The translations under genes were made by a program, and so were the position numbers. 34,961 nucleotides of DNA. It comes from an uncultured Clostridia bacterium. GTDB lineage: Bacteria > Bacillota > Clostridia > Christensenellales > UBA1242. Within the stretch, counting starts at the first letter, position 1; each line of letters begins with the position of its first letter. The stretch is taken from the NCBI GenBank assembly GCA_946610655.1, contig CAMOCH010000004.1:1-34961 (forward strand), read 5' to 3'. A model generated the notes under the pieces. The model did no database searches. It worked only from the letters and a program-made list of their open reading frames with translations, and was not told the origin of the DNA. Shown piece by piece: positions 1-8,002 of the stretch.

Positions 1-1
1 T

Positions 2-781
2 GAGGCAGGAAGAAAAGCAAAAGAAATTGCAAGACAAACAAATAGTCTTGATAACACTAGCACATTGGTTGGAAAACTTGCTGCTTGTTCTGGCAAGTTC
101 TATCCAAACAATGAACTTTTTATTGTTGAAGGAAACTCAGCTGGTGGAAGTGCAAAACAAGCAAGAGACAGACACTTTCAAGCAATCTTACCTCTTAGAG
201 GAAAACCTTTGAACGTAGAGAAAAAGCGTCTTGACCAAGTTCTTCAAAATGAGGAATTTAGAACACTTATAACAGCTCTTGGTGCTGGTATTGGTGAAAA
301 ATTTAATCTTGAAAACCTTAAATATCACAAGGTTATTATTCTTGCCGATGCCGACCAAGATGGTGCGCATATTCGTGCAATCCTTTTGACATTCTTCTAT
401 AGGTATATGAGAGAACTTATAACAGAAGGGCACGTTTACATGGGTATGCCACCACTATACAAACTTAAAAAGAAAGATATGGTTGAATACGTTTATAGTG
501 ATGCAGAAATTGATGAGGCAATTTCAAGATTTGGCTCAAACTATAAACTTTCAAGATATAAAGGTCTTGGTGAAATGAACCCAGAAGAACTTTGGACAAC
601 AACACTAGACCCAAAAGAGAGAACAATTGTGCAAGTTACAATTGAAGATGCAGCCGAAGCTGAAAAAATGATAACAACACTTATGGGTGATAACATTGAT
701 GCAAGAAAAGCATACATAAGTGAAAATGCAAACTTTAACAAAGTTGATAAAGCAATGAATTTACTAAAAAAGAGCAAATAG
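2..781 (+). CDS. parE: Type IIA topoisomerase subunit B (ParE/GyrB), C-terminal part
   Basis: Partial gene; the reading frame is open from base 2, so the ATPase domain lies outside the window and about 259 residues are visible. This is the TOPRIM domain and tail of the B subunit of DNA gyrase or topoisomerase IV, which with the A subunit cuts and reseals duplex DNA using ATP. Visible family motifs are the catalytic-Glu motif VEGNSAGGSAKQARDR, LPLRGKPLNVEK, the metal-binding DADQDGAHIR and the C-terminal RYKGLGEMN. The usual VEGDSAGG reads VEGNSAGG here (Asp to Asn; see findings). The A-subunit gene follows after 16 bp, so the two form an operon. ParE rather than GyrB is inferred only from the partner's missing GyrA box; the visible part alone does not decide. 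Family assignment is very sure, paralogue moderately so. Confidence 0.93.
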   Translation, partial: EAGRKAKEIARQTNSLDNTSTLVGKLAACSGKFYPNNELFIVEGNSAGGSAKQARDRHFQAILPLRGKPLNVEKKRLDQVLQNEEFRTLITALGAGIGEKFNLENLKYHKVIILADADQDGAHIRAILLTFFYRYMRELITEGHVYMGMPPLYKLKKKDMVEYVYSDAEIDEAISRFGSNYKLSRYKGLGEMNPEELWTTTLDPKERTIVQVTIEDAAEAEKMITTLMGDNIDARKAYISENANFNKVDKAMNLLKKSK

Positions 782-797
782 AAGGGAAATTTAATTT

Positions 798-3239
798 ATG
801 GCAAAAAATGAAGAAATATTATACGGAAAACATGTTTTAAATATTGGCCTTGATGAAGTTATGAATGACTCAATGATGCCATATTCAGAGCACGTTATAC
901 TTGATAGAGCTCTTCCAAGAGTTGAAGATGGACTTAAACCAGTTCAAAGAAGAATACTTTTTACTCTTAATGAACTTGGAATAACCCCAGATAAGGAGTT
1001 TAAAAAATCAGCACGTATTGTTGGTGAATGTTTGGGTAAATATCACCCACATGGTGATACATCTGTTTATGATGCAATGGTTCGTCTTGCTCAAAACTTT
1101 AATATGCGTATGCCTCTTGTTGAAGGACAAGGAAACTTTGGTAGTATTGATGGTGATGATGCTGCTGCCATGCGTTACACAGAAGCAAGAATGGCGCCTC
1201 TTGCACTTGAAATGCTCAGAGAACTTGATAAAAACACAATAGAGTGGCAACTTAACTCTGATGATCCTCTTCAAGAACCAGTAACTCTTCCTAGCCGTTT
1301 TCCAAACCTTCTTGTTAACGGAGCAAGTGGTATTGCCGTTGGTCTTGCAACAAACATTCCAACACATAACCTTGCTGAAGTTATCAATGGTGCAATTGCT
1401 TTAATTGATAACAGAAATATTACAACAGCAGAACTTATGAAATATATCAAAGCTCCAGATTTTCCAACTGGTGGATATATTATTGCTGGTGATGAACTTT
1501 TGCAAGCATATGAAACAGGAAAAGGCAAAATATATATTCGTGCAAAAGTGCATATTGAAACCAATGGAGACAAACAAACAATTGTTATAACAGAGCTTCC
1601 TTATCAAGTGAATAAGGCAAAACTACTTCAAAGAATTGTTGAACTTAAAGATTCTAAAAAAGACACTTTTGCTGATATTGCAGAAGTTACTGATGAATCT
1701 GATAAACAAGGTATGCGTGCAACAATTAAACTTAAAAAAGATGCAGACACAAGAAAAGTATTAGACGCACTTTTTAAATATACCGATATGCAAATCTCGT
1801 TTGGTATAAACATGGTTGCAATTGCAGAGGGTCGTCCTCAACAAATGGGCATCAAAAAGATGCTTAACTATTATGTTGACTATCAAAGAGATGTCGTTTA
1901 CAGAAGAACAAAGTTTGATTTGGATGCTGCAAAAGAAAGAGAACATATTTTAAAAGGACTTATTATTGCAGTTAGAAATATTGATGAAGTTGTGCGCATA
2001 ATTAAACGCAGTGCAAACACAACTGAAGCAAAACAAAACTTGAGAGAAAGATTTGAACTCTCTGATCGTCAAGCACAGGCAATACTAGATATGCGTCTTG
2101 CAAGACTTACAAGTTTGGAAATATATAAACTTGAACAAGAACTTTTGGAAGTTCAAGAACTTATAGCTAAACTTTCTGCAATTCTTGCAAGCAAAAAGCT
2201 TCAATTTGAGCTTGTTAAAGATGAAATGACAGAAATTAAGAAAAAATATAAAGATGCAAGAAGAAGTGAAGTCCTTGATACTTTTGATGATTACAAAATT
2301 GATAATGCAGCAACAAGTTCTGGAACAACTGTTGAAAAAATGACTGTTTGTGCAACGGCTGCGGCAACAATCAAAGCTATTCCAACAAAAAAATATTCTG
2401 GAGCAAGCAAAGTCTGGACAGAAAGATCAAATCTTCATGAAGTTGTTATTTCTTCTGACGAGGTTATGAGCAGCGACACAGTTCTTGTTTTCACAAACCT
2501 TGGAAATGTTGTTAAATTTGATGTTTCATCACTTGGCTCATCAAACTTTAAAGATAAAGGCCTTGTGTTTAACAAACTGGACAAAAACTTGCGTGCAGAT
2601 GAAATTCCCGTTGCAGTGTTTGACTCTCCAACAGAAAAAGATAATTATGACTTATTATTCTTTACAAAACAGGGAATGATTAAAAAGACAAACATTCAAG
2701 AATACACACTTTTGAAATCTTATTATCAAGCTGCAAAAATTAAAGAAGGAGACCAAATAATAAGTGTTCAAAAAGATGAACCAAACACAAGTTTGATGTT
2801 TGTGAGTGAGCAAGGTATGGCACTTAATGCTGATAAAAATGATATTCCGCTTCAAGGCAGAATTTCAGCAGGTGTAAAAGGTATGATGCTTGCAGATGGA
2901 GACTTTGTTGTTAGTGTTGACCAAGTTACCAGCGCAGATGAAATTGCAATAGTTTCTAACACTGCATATGCAAAGAGAGTTATTGCAAGTGAAATAGATT
3001 TGCTCGCTAGATATAGAAAAGGTGTTAAAATTATTGAACTTAAAGGAGATAATTCATCTGGAACAAAAGTTATTTGCTCTGGAAAAGTTGCAGCAAATAG
3101 TGAAATTGTTATTGTTTCTGAAAATGAAATAAGCACAATTAGCAGCAGACTTCTTGAAGAAGATGTTAGAACCAGCAAAGGAAAGTGTATTTCTGTTACT
3201 GGAGTTAAACCAACAAGTGGTTACATTCGTAATGTTTAA
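798..3239 (+). CDS. parC: Type IIA topoisomerase subunit A (ParC/GyrA-like)
   Basis: An 813-residue DNA-cleaving subunit. The N-terminal breakage-reunion domain carries [10 protein letters not shown] (about residues 45-54), [17 protein letters not shown] (83-92) and AMRYTEAR with the catalytic tyrosine at about 127; the coiled tower region contains [21 protein letters not shown]; the C-terminal third is a divergent beta-pinwheel. The quinolone-pocket position matching E. coli GyrA Ser83 is Thr88, and the Asp87 match is Asp92. Where GyrA normally has its QRRGGRG box I find only [12 protein letters not shown]. That box is needed for negative supercoiling, so a decatenating ParC-like enzyme is the better guess, although the N-terminal half also resembles GyrA. 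The ATG start has the ribosome site AAGGGA at 782-787, and the gene follows the B-subunit gene by 16 bp. Enzyme class is certain; ParC versus GyrA is not. Confidence 0.93.
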   Translation: MAKNEEILYGKHVLNIGLDEVMNDSMMPYSEHVILDRALPRVEDGLKPVQRRILFTLNELGITPDKEFKKSARIVGECLGKYHPHGDTSVYDAMVRLAQNFNMRMPLVEGQGNFGSIDGDDAAAMRYTEARMAPLALEMLRELDKNTIEWQLNSDDPLQEPVTLPSRFPNLLVNGASGIAVGLATNIPTHNLAEVINGAIALIDNRNITTAELMKYIKAPDFPTGGYIIAGDELLQAYETGKGKIYIRAKVHIETNGDKQTIVITELPYQVNKAKLLQRIVELKDSKKDTFADIAEVTDESDKQGMRATIKLKKDADTRKVLDALFKYTDMQISFGINMVAIAEGRPQQMGIKKMLNYYVDYQRDVVYRRTKFDLDAAKEREHILKGLIIAVRNIDEVVRIIKRSANTTEAKQNLRERFELSDRQAQAILDMRLARLTSLEIYKLEQELLEVQELIAKLSAILASKKLQFELVKDEMTEIKKKYKDARRSEVLDTFDDYKIDNAATSSGTTVEKMTVCATAAATIKAIPTKKYSGASKVWTERSNLHEVVISSDEVMSSDTVLVFTNLGNVVKFDVSSLGSSNFKDKGLVFNKLDKNLRADEIPVAVFDSPTEKDNYDLLFFTKQGMIKKTNIQEYTLLKSYYQAAKIKEGDQIISVQKDEPNTSLMFVSEQGMALNADKNDIPLQGRISAGVKGMMLADGDFVVSVDQVTSADEIAIVSNTAYAKRVIASEIDLLARYRKGVKIIELKGDNSSGTKVICSGKVAANSEIVIVSENEISTISSRLLEEDVRTSKGKCISVTGVKPTSGYIRNV

Positions 3240-3292
3240 AATATTTGACTAATTTATTTGTATTTTATATAATTTAAAAAGGAGATAGACCT

Positions 3293-4339
3293 TTGAAAAA
3301 AGATAAAGATGATATTGTTGTTGACTTAAGTGCAGCAGATGAAAGTTTAAAGAACTTATCTAAAGAAGATCAAGCTCAAATGAAAAAACTTTCTGAGCAA
3401 ATCAAAAAAGAGCTTAACGAAGAAGAAAAACAACGCAAAGTTTCTGCAAGAATGCTCAAAAAGAGAGAAGAAAAAGCTGCAACTCAAGAATCTGTTGTTA
3501 AAGATGAACGACCAGATGAATATACTGGCAACTATTCAGAGTTTTTAAAACAGTATTCAAAAAATGAAACAGCAGATTTTGGCAAACTTGGTAAATATGA
3601 TTCAGACCTTGACTTTAAACTTAATCGCAAAATGAGAAAAGTTCATTTGCCAATGCCAAAAAAGAGAAAAATTTTAATTTCGTCTTTGGTTGGTGTGGCA
3701 GCAGTTATATTGATTGTTGTGCTTGCAGTTCTTCTTTATAAGCCTCCTGCAGCAATAACAATAACAAGCATGGCATTAACTCAACCAAATCAAGATGGCA
3801 TTTATGTTGTTGAAGGTAACTATACAGGCGATAAAATGTCGTTAGACTATATCTATGTTGTTTGTCGTTATTCTGATGGTTCAACAAAGAAAATACCACT
3901 CAGTAAGGCTATGATAACAAGAACAAGAAATTTGGATAACAATGGTTGTTTTACTGATACTGATGCATTTGTTTACATTTCATATAACGGACAAGATATG
4001 ACAATTAGATATTTGGTTGAAGACAAAACACCAGAAGAAATTATAGTTTTTAAAGTTTCATCAACAATAAAACCAACCAGAAGAGATAGTAGTAACAACT
4101 ATATATTGTCTGTAAAAGATAAGATATTTGTAAACTTAAAATATTCAAATGGTGAAATGAAGAATATTGATATTGAAGATTGCACATTTGATATTGCTGC
4201 AAAAAAAGGCAGAAGATGTGTTGATGGAGAAATCAATATTGGAGATTTGGATAATGGCACATATATTATGAAAGTTAATTATTTGGTTGAAGGAATGGAA
4301 GAACCATTTTCTAAAGAAATTGAAATAAAAATTGGTTAA
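3293..4339 (+). CDS. One-pass membrane protein with Ig-like extracellular repeats
   Basis: A 348-residue protein of unknown function. The start is TTG, chosen because a strong ribosome site (AAGGAGA, about 3278-3285) lies just upstream. Residues 1-120 are highly charged (Lys/Glu-rich, predicted helical and cytoplasmic), a Lys/Arg-rich patch precedes one membrane segment at about 127-149, and the outer part (150-348) looks like two beta-sandwich units. Each unit has a strand pattern such as YSDGSTKKIPL or YSNGEMKNIDI, as seen in bacterial Ig-like domains. There is no N-terminal signal peptide, so a type II-like orientation (N-inside) is inferred. It follows the topoisomerase gene by 53 bp with no terminator between them, and a good terminator follows it, so it may be the last gene of that operon. 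No catalytic motif seen. Confidence 0.8.
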   Translation: MKKDKDDIVVDLSAADESLKNLSKEDQAQMKKLSEQIKKELNEEEKQRKVSARMLKKREEKAATQESVVKDERPDEYTGNYSEFLKQYSKNETADFGKLGKYDSDLDFKLNRKMRKVHLPMPKKRKILISSLVGVAAVILIVVLAVLLYKPPAAITITSMALTQPNQDGIYVVEGNYTGDKMSLDYIYVVCRYSDGSTKKIPLSKAMITRTRNLDNNGCFTDTDAFVYISYNGQDMTIRYLVEDKTPEEIIVFKVSSTIKPTRRDSSNNYILSVKDKIFVNLKYSNGEMKNIDIEDCTFDIAAKKGRRCVDGEINIGDLDNGTYIMKVNYLVEGMEEPFSKEIEIKIG

Positions 4340-4351
4340 TACATAATAAAC

Positions 4352-4384
4352 AAAAACAGGGCAAAAAATTTGCCTTGTTTTTTT
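4352..4384 (+). terminator. Rho-independent terminator after the topoisomerase operon
   Basis: Stem AACAGGGCAAA, loop AAA, stem TTTGCCTTGTT (one G-T pair) followed by a T-run. It lies 12 bp after the stop of the 348-residue membrane protein and ends the plus-strand operon there. Confidence 0.85.
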
Positions 4385-4446
4385 GTTATATTTTTTTTGT
4401 TATATGCATAGGTTAAAGTATGTTACAAAAAGTAAAATCAACATTT

Positions 4447-4453
4447 TTCGACA
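4447..4453 (-). promoter_or_regulatory. Spo0A-box-like heptamer upstream of the deacetylase
   Basis: The plus strand reads TTCGACA, the reverse of TGTCGAA, matching the 0A-box core (TGNCGAA) bound by the sporulation regulator Spo0A in Bacillus and Clostridium. It sits in a 12-bp context, TTTTGTCGAAAA-like, about 100 bp before the deacetylase start. No convincing -35/-10 pair could be placed next to it. A heptamer can occur by chance; its value rests on the match to the second 0A-like site near 30572. Confidence 0.4.
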
Positions 4454-4552
4454 AAATATTATATAAAAATATATAATATTTAAAAATCGGACAGGTTATG
4501 TTTTATGTAACAGAAAAACTTTTTAGTAGAATATAGGAGATGTTAGTGCATT

Positions 4553-5317
4553 ATGAAAATTGTATGCGTAAAAGCAAAGCAAATAACAGCAATAATAAGT
4601 TTAGTTTTGGTGTTTGTAATGCTGGCAGTGGTAACAAGTGCAACAACAAGTTATAGGGTGTATTTTGGGCATGCAAGCAGGCTGGTTCCAATTTATTCAG
4701 TAAAAACTGATGAGAAAAAAGTGGCATTAACGTTTGATGCTGCGTGGGGCTCTGACAAAACAAGTCAAATAATAAAAATATTAAAAGATGAAGGGTTAGA
4801 AGGCACATTTTTCTTGGTTGGTTTTTGGGTTGAAGCAAATCCCGATAAAGTTAAAGAAATTGATGAAGCAGGGTTTGATATTGGAACACATTCTAACACA
4901 CATCCAAAAATGAGCACACTTTCAAATAGTCAAGTAACAAACGAACTTGTTACAAGCTGCGAACTTATAACAAACATAACAGGCAAAAAAATTCGCTTTT
5001 TCCGTCCTCCATACGGAGATTATAACAACCAACTTATTACTTGTGCATCGAACTTGGGATTGCAAACGATTCAATGGGATGTTGACAGTTTGGACTGGAA
5101 AGGTTTGTCTGCTAGTCAAATACTAACGAGAATCGAAACAAGTGTTAAAAATGGTTCAATAATACTTTGTCATAATAACGCTGATCACATCGTTGAAGCT
5201 TTGCCACTAATTATTAAATATTTAAAATCACAGAATTATAAGATTGTGAAACTTAGTGAACTTGTTTATGAAAGTGATTATACAATTGACAATAATGGCT
5301 TACAAATAAAAAAATAG
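4553..5317 (+). CDS. Polysaccharide deacetylase, CE4/NodB family, sporulation (PdaB-like) type
   Basis: A 254-residue enzyme predicted to remove acetyl groups from N-acetylated cell-wall sugars outside the membrane. Residues 8-30 form one hydrophobic segment, an uncleaved anchor or signal. The NodB domain (about 50-235) shows the CE4 motifs in order: VALTFDAAWG (Asp62), HSNTH with the zinc-binding His113 and His117, RPPYGDYN (151-158), WDVDSLDW (175-182) and SIILCHNNA (His207). The second Asp of the usual TFDDG is Ala, as in the PdaB-like sporulation subgroup, where the phrase KTDEKKVALTFDAAWG is also typical. The ribosome site AGGAGA (4535-4540) lies 12 bp before the ATG; an in-frame TAG at 4544-4546 rules out a longer ATG, GTG or TTG start. 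The SSB-like gene follows by 12 bp. Family is very sure; the sporulation role is inferred. Confidence 0.92.
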   Translation: MKIVCVKAKQITAIISLVLVFVMLAVVTSATTSYRVYFGHASRLVPIYSVKTDEKKVALTFDAAWGSDKTSQIIKILKDEGLEGTFFLVGFWVEANPDKVKEIDEAGFDIGTHSNTHPKMSTLSNSQVTNELVTSCELITNITGKKIRFFRPPYGDYNNQLITCASNLGLQTIQWDVDSLDWKGLSASQILTRIETSVKNGSIILCHNNADHIVEALPLIIKYLKSQNYKIVKLSELVYESDYTIDNNGLQIKK

Positions 5318-5329
5318 AAGAGGAATAAC

Positions 5330-5995
5330 ATGAATTACGAAAACAACAATATAGTTAAAGTTAGGGGGAAGCTCGTTGAAGAATTAAAATATTCTCACAC
5401 TATAATGGGTGAAGGCTTTTTTGAAGGTAAAATTGAAATAAAAAGATTATCTGATGAAAGTGATATTTTGCCAATTACAGTGTCAGAAAGGCTATCACTA
5501 AATGTGAAAGTTGGTGAATTTGTTACAATCGTTGGGCAACTTAGAAGTTATAACAGAGAAGAAGATGGGCATAGTAAATTGATGCTTACAGTTTTTGCAA
5601 GAAAAATTTCTGATGATTGTGAAGAGGAATATAATAACATTAATTTAATTGGGTATATTTGTAAGCCGCCAGTATTTAGAACAACTCCTTTTGGAAGAGA
5701 AATTGCTGATGTTCTTTTGGCAGTCAATAGGTCATATAACAAAAGTGATTATTTACCTTGCATTGCGTGGGGAAGAAATGCAAGATTTATTAAAGATATG
5801 CAGGTTGGAGAAAAAATAGAAATCACAGGAAGAGTGCAAAGCAGACAGTATCAAAAGAAAGATGAAAATGGTGAGACTATCATTAAAACTGCGTACGAAA
5901 TTTCTATTAATTCAGCTATACTTGCAGAAGAAAATTATCAGCAAAACGAGGGAATTATTGTAGAAAATAGCAAAAAAATTGCAGCTAGGGTATAA
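5330..5995 (+). CDS. SSB-like protein with two OB folds
   Basis: A 221-residue single-stranded-DNA-binding-like protein. The second half (about 103-200) is a recognisable SSB OB fold: NLIGYICKPPVFRTTPFGREIADVLLAVNRSY, then LPCIAWGRNARFI and GRVQSRQY, matching the conserved strands of bacterial SSB. Residues 1-95 look like a second, degenerate OB fold (VRGKLVEEL, VGEFVTIVGQLRSY). The acidic DDDIPF-type tip that recruits partner proteins in housekeeping SSB is absent; the protein ends SKKIAARV. It is therefore probably an accessory paralogue rather than the essential SSB. It shares a transcript with the deacetylase (12-bp gap, ribosome site AGAGGA). Its link to a cell-wall enzyme is not explained by the sequence. 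Confidence 0.85.
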   Translation: MNYENNNIVKVRGKLVEELKYSHTIMGEGFFEGKIEIKRLSDESDILPITVSERLSLNVKVGEFVTIVGQLRSYNREEDGHSKLMLTVFARKISDDCEEEYNNINLIGYICKPPVFRTTPFGREIADVLLAVNRSYNKSDYLPCIAWGRNARFIKDMQVGEKIEITGRVQSRQYQKKDENGETIIKTAYEISINSAILAEENYQQNEGIIVENSKKIAARV

Positions 5996-6099
5996 AATTT
6001 GTAGTTAATTTATATAAAAATTGCAGAAATTTAATATTTTTTATAATATTTTATTTAATAAATCATTAAAAATCTGCAAATATTAAAAAATAGCAATAA

Positions 6100-6125
6100 A
6101 AAAAACACCAATTATGGTGTTTTTT
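6100..6125. terminator. Bidirectional terminator between convergent genes
   Basis: A perfect 11-bp stem AAAAAACACCA, loop ATTA, TGGTGTTTTTT. A-runs on one side and T-runs on the other let it stop transcription from both the plus-strand deacetylase/SSB operon and the minus-strand SH3-protein gene that ends at 6134. Confidence 0.87.
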
Positions 6126-6133
6126 ATTATTCA

Positions 6134-7918
6134 TTATTTAGTAATCTTTTTTCGTGTAATAAACAGAACAACTAAGAAACATACATTAATTAGAACCAAT
6201 ATCACACCTATAATTTGAAGAGTAGTGAAACTGTTTGAGCGAACATATGAAGCTGTTATGTATCCTTCATAATAGTTGCCATATTCATCGTTGTATGCAA
6301 TTTTAACAAAACCATTTCCATCTCTTGGTCCAATTATTTTAACTTTTGAATCGGCTTTTAAAATGGTTTGAGCATAAGAACTTTTATCTGCTTTTTCATA
6401 TATAATTGCATCAGCTAAAACTGTTGCATTAGATATAACAAGAGCAACTCTTCGGTCTTCACTCATTTCTCTGCTTGCACTGATAAATCCAATGTTACTA
6501 CCAACTTGAACCAAACAATATTTGTTTGTTAATGAGTCGGTGTCTTCATATCCATTTTTAAATTCACCCAAGTCTAAAAGTAATTTAACAGGGGTGTGTT
6601 GACCAATGTTCATCAAAACAGTGTTAATGCTGTCAACTTCTAGTGATGGATAAGAAAGAAGTTGGGTGTTGTCTAAAACTTTGATAGTTTTATCATTTTC
6701 GGTTGTTTCAATCAATTCAAGATTGGTTGAATCATCATTTATGTATCCAAAAATATTTTCACATTTCCAAATATTAAATTCTTTATAATAATTCGTATAT
6801 ACGACGTATTTATAGCCCAAAAGTGCAGAAGTGCTATTAATGTTAACATCGGCAATTCTTGTTACGTATGCGCCTTCTGGAACAGCTTCTGACCTTTCTG
6901 TGCCAAGAGTGGAAATAATAACGCTATCTTCTTTTACTTTATAATATTCAAAATCTTCTTTATCGAGTTCAATAAGTGTGCATACTGGGTTTTGTATGCA
7001 AGTTGAAATTTCGTTTGATTCAAGATTAAGAGTGTAATGTCCATTTTTTGTAAGCAAATAGATATTAGTATCATCAAAAGAAGTGTCTTTACAAACAAAA
7101 TTCTTTTCGTCATAAACATTATTTACTGATTGAGCGTATTCTATTGTATCTGATGTAACAATTCCGAGGCTATCGAGGCTATTGTGTTTAAAATTATAAA
7201 TATCTGTTTTTGTTTCATAAGTTATGGCAAGCTTGTTATTTGTATAGTTTGCAAACTTAATATCGGCTGTATTTTCAGTTAGGATTAGTTTTGTTGTTGT
7301 AGATAATGTTATGTTGCTGCCAAAAACAACAGGGAAGTGTAAAAATATTGAAGATTTTGTTGTTTGCATCAAATATGTAATTTCACCATATGTAATAAAT
7401 TTGTAATCAACGCTTTCTTCGTTTGCTTGAGAAATGGTTATGGTGTTTCTGTCAAAAGAAACATTATTTTGCAAAAAGTAATAAAGCTCATTGTTTTGCT
7501 TAGAATAGGTTAATAAAACAACCTTTTCATCTTGGTAGCTAGCGCTTATGCTAGAAAATTTATAGTCACCGAGATTCATTATAATATCAGAAACTTCTTT
7601 TGTTTCTGTGTTAAAGCAAGAAATTTTGTCGGTTCTAAGAAGATATATTTTGCCGTTAACAGCAGACATGTCTATAACTTTGCCAACACTATAACTAGAA
7701 GATTCGGTTGAATCTTCCTTCATAAGTTTTAAACATTCATCAGATGAGTCAAAAACATATGTTTCGCCAGCAGTTGTTGCAATTAAACTAGGATTAACCA
7801 TAAATATTGTTTTGCTGCTTGCAAAGGCAAAATTATGACCTATATTTAAATTCAAAAGCAGTGCTGCAGCGAGCACAAATGCAAAAGATATTAAAATTGT
7901 TCGAATAAATTTTTTCAT
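6134..7918 (-). CDS. Secreted, membrane-anchored protein with propeller-like and SH3-like domains
   Basis: A 594-residue protein of unknown function. The start is taken as the ATG at 7918: GGAAG lies 9 bp upstream, whereas it is too close to the in-frame GTG at 7924. Residues 1-34 are a classical signal peptide ending AFAS. About 35-370 is beta-rich and repetitive (GKIYLLRTDKI, NELYYFLQNN, NIYLLTKNGHYTL), suggesting a beta-propeller. Then come two or three bacterial SH3-like units, the clearest at about 480-560 (KADSKVKIIGPRDGNGFVKI then YEGYITASYVRS). One membrane segment (about 566-588) and a short Arg/Lys tail end the protein. It lies 80-odd bp downstream of the giant lipoprotein gene, same strand, and could share its transcript. 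Its SH3-plus-C-terminal-anchor layout recurs in the 310-residue protein near 32 kb. Confidence 0.8.
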   Translation of the reverse strand: MKKFIRTILISFAFVLAAALLLNLNIGHNFAFASSKTIFMVNPSLIATTAGETYVFDSSDECLKLMKEDSTESSSYSVGKVIDMSAVNGKIYLLRTDKISCFNTETKEVSDIIMNLGDYKFSSISASYQDEKVVLLTYSKQNNELYYFLQNNVSFDRNTITISQANEESVDYKFITYGEITYLMQTTKSSIFLHFPVVFGSNITLSTTTKLILTENTADIKFANYTNNKLAITYETKTDIYNFKHNSLDSLGIVTSDTIEYAQSVNNVYDEKNFVCKDTSFDDTNIYLLTKNGHYTLNLESNEISTCIQNPVCTLIELDKEDFEYYKVKEDSVIISTLGTERSEAVPEGAYVTRIADVNINSTSALLGYKYVVYTNYYKEFNIWKCENIFGYINDDSTNLELIETTENDKTIKVLDNTQLLSYPSLEVDSINTVLMNIGQHTPVKLLLDLGEFKNGYEDTDSLTNKYCLVQVGSNIGFISASREMSEDRRVALVISNATVLADAIIYEKADKSSYAQTILKADSKVKIIGPRDGNGFVKIAYNDEYGNYYEGYITASYVRSNSFTTLQIIGVILVLINVCFLVVLFITRKKITK

Positions 7919-7952
7919 AAGCACTTTCTTCCAATTAAATTATATAAATTTT

Positions 7953-7987
7953 TATTCACTTTGGCAAGTTTTTTGCCAAAGTGAATA
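7953..7987 (-). other. Perfect 15-bp hairpin between the giant gene and the next gene
   Basis: TATTCACTTTGGCAA, a five-base loop GTTTT, then the exact reverse complement TTGCCAAAGTGAATA. On the transcribed (minus) strand the stem is followed by an A-rich stretch, not a T-run, so it is not a classical terminator. It may protect the 3' end of the giant mRNA, mark a processing site or lower expression of the downstream gene. The structure is certain; its role is inferred. Confidence 0.75.
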
Positions 7988-8002
7988 GGGTATTATTGTT
8001 TA

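Noticed and set aside
7953-7987. Hairpin as an ordinary terminator
   Set aside because: No T-run follows the stem on either strand.
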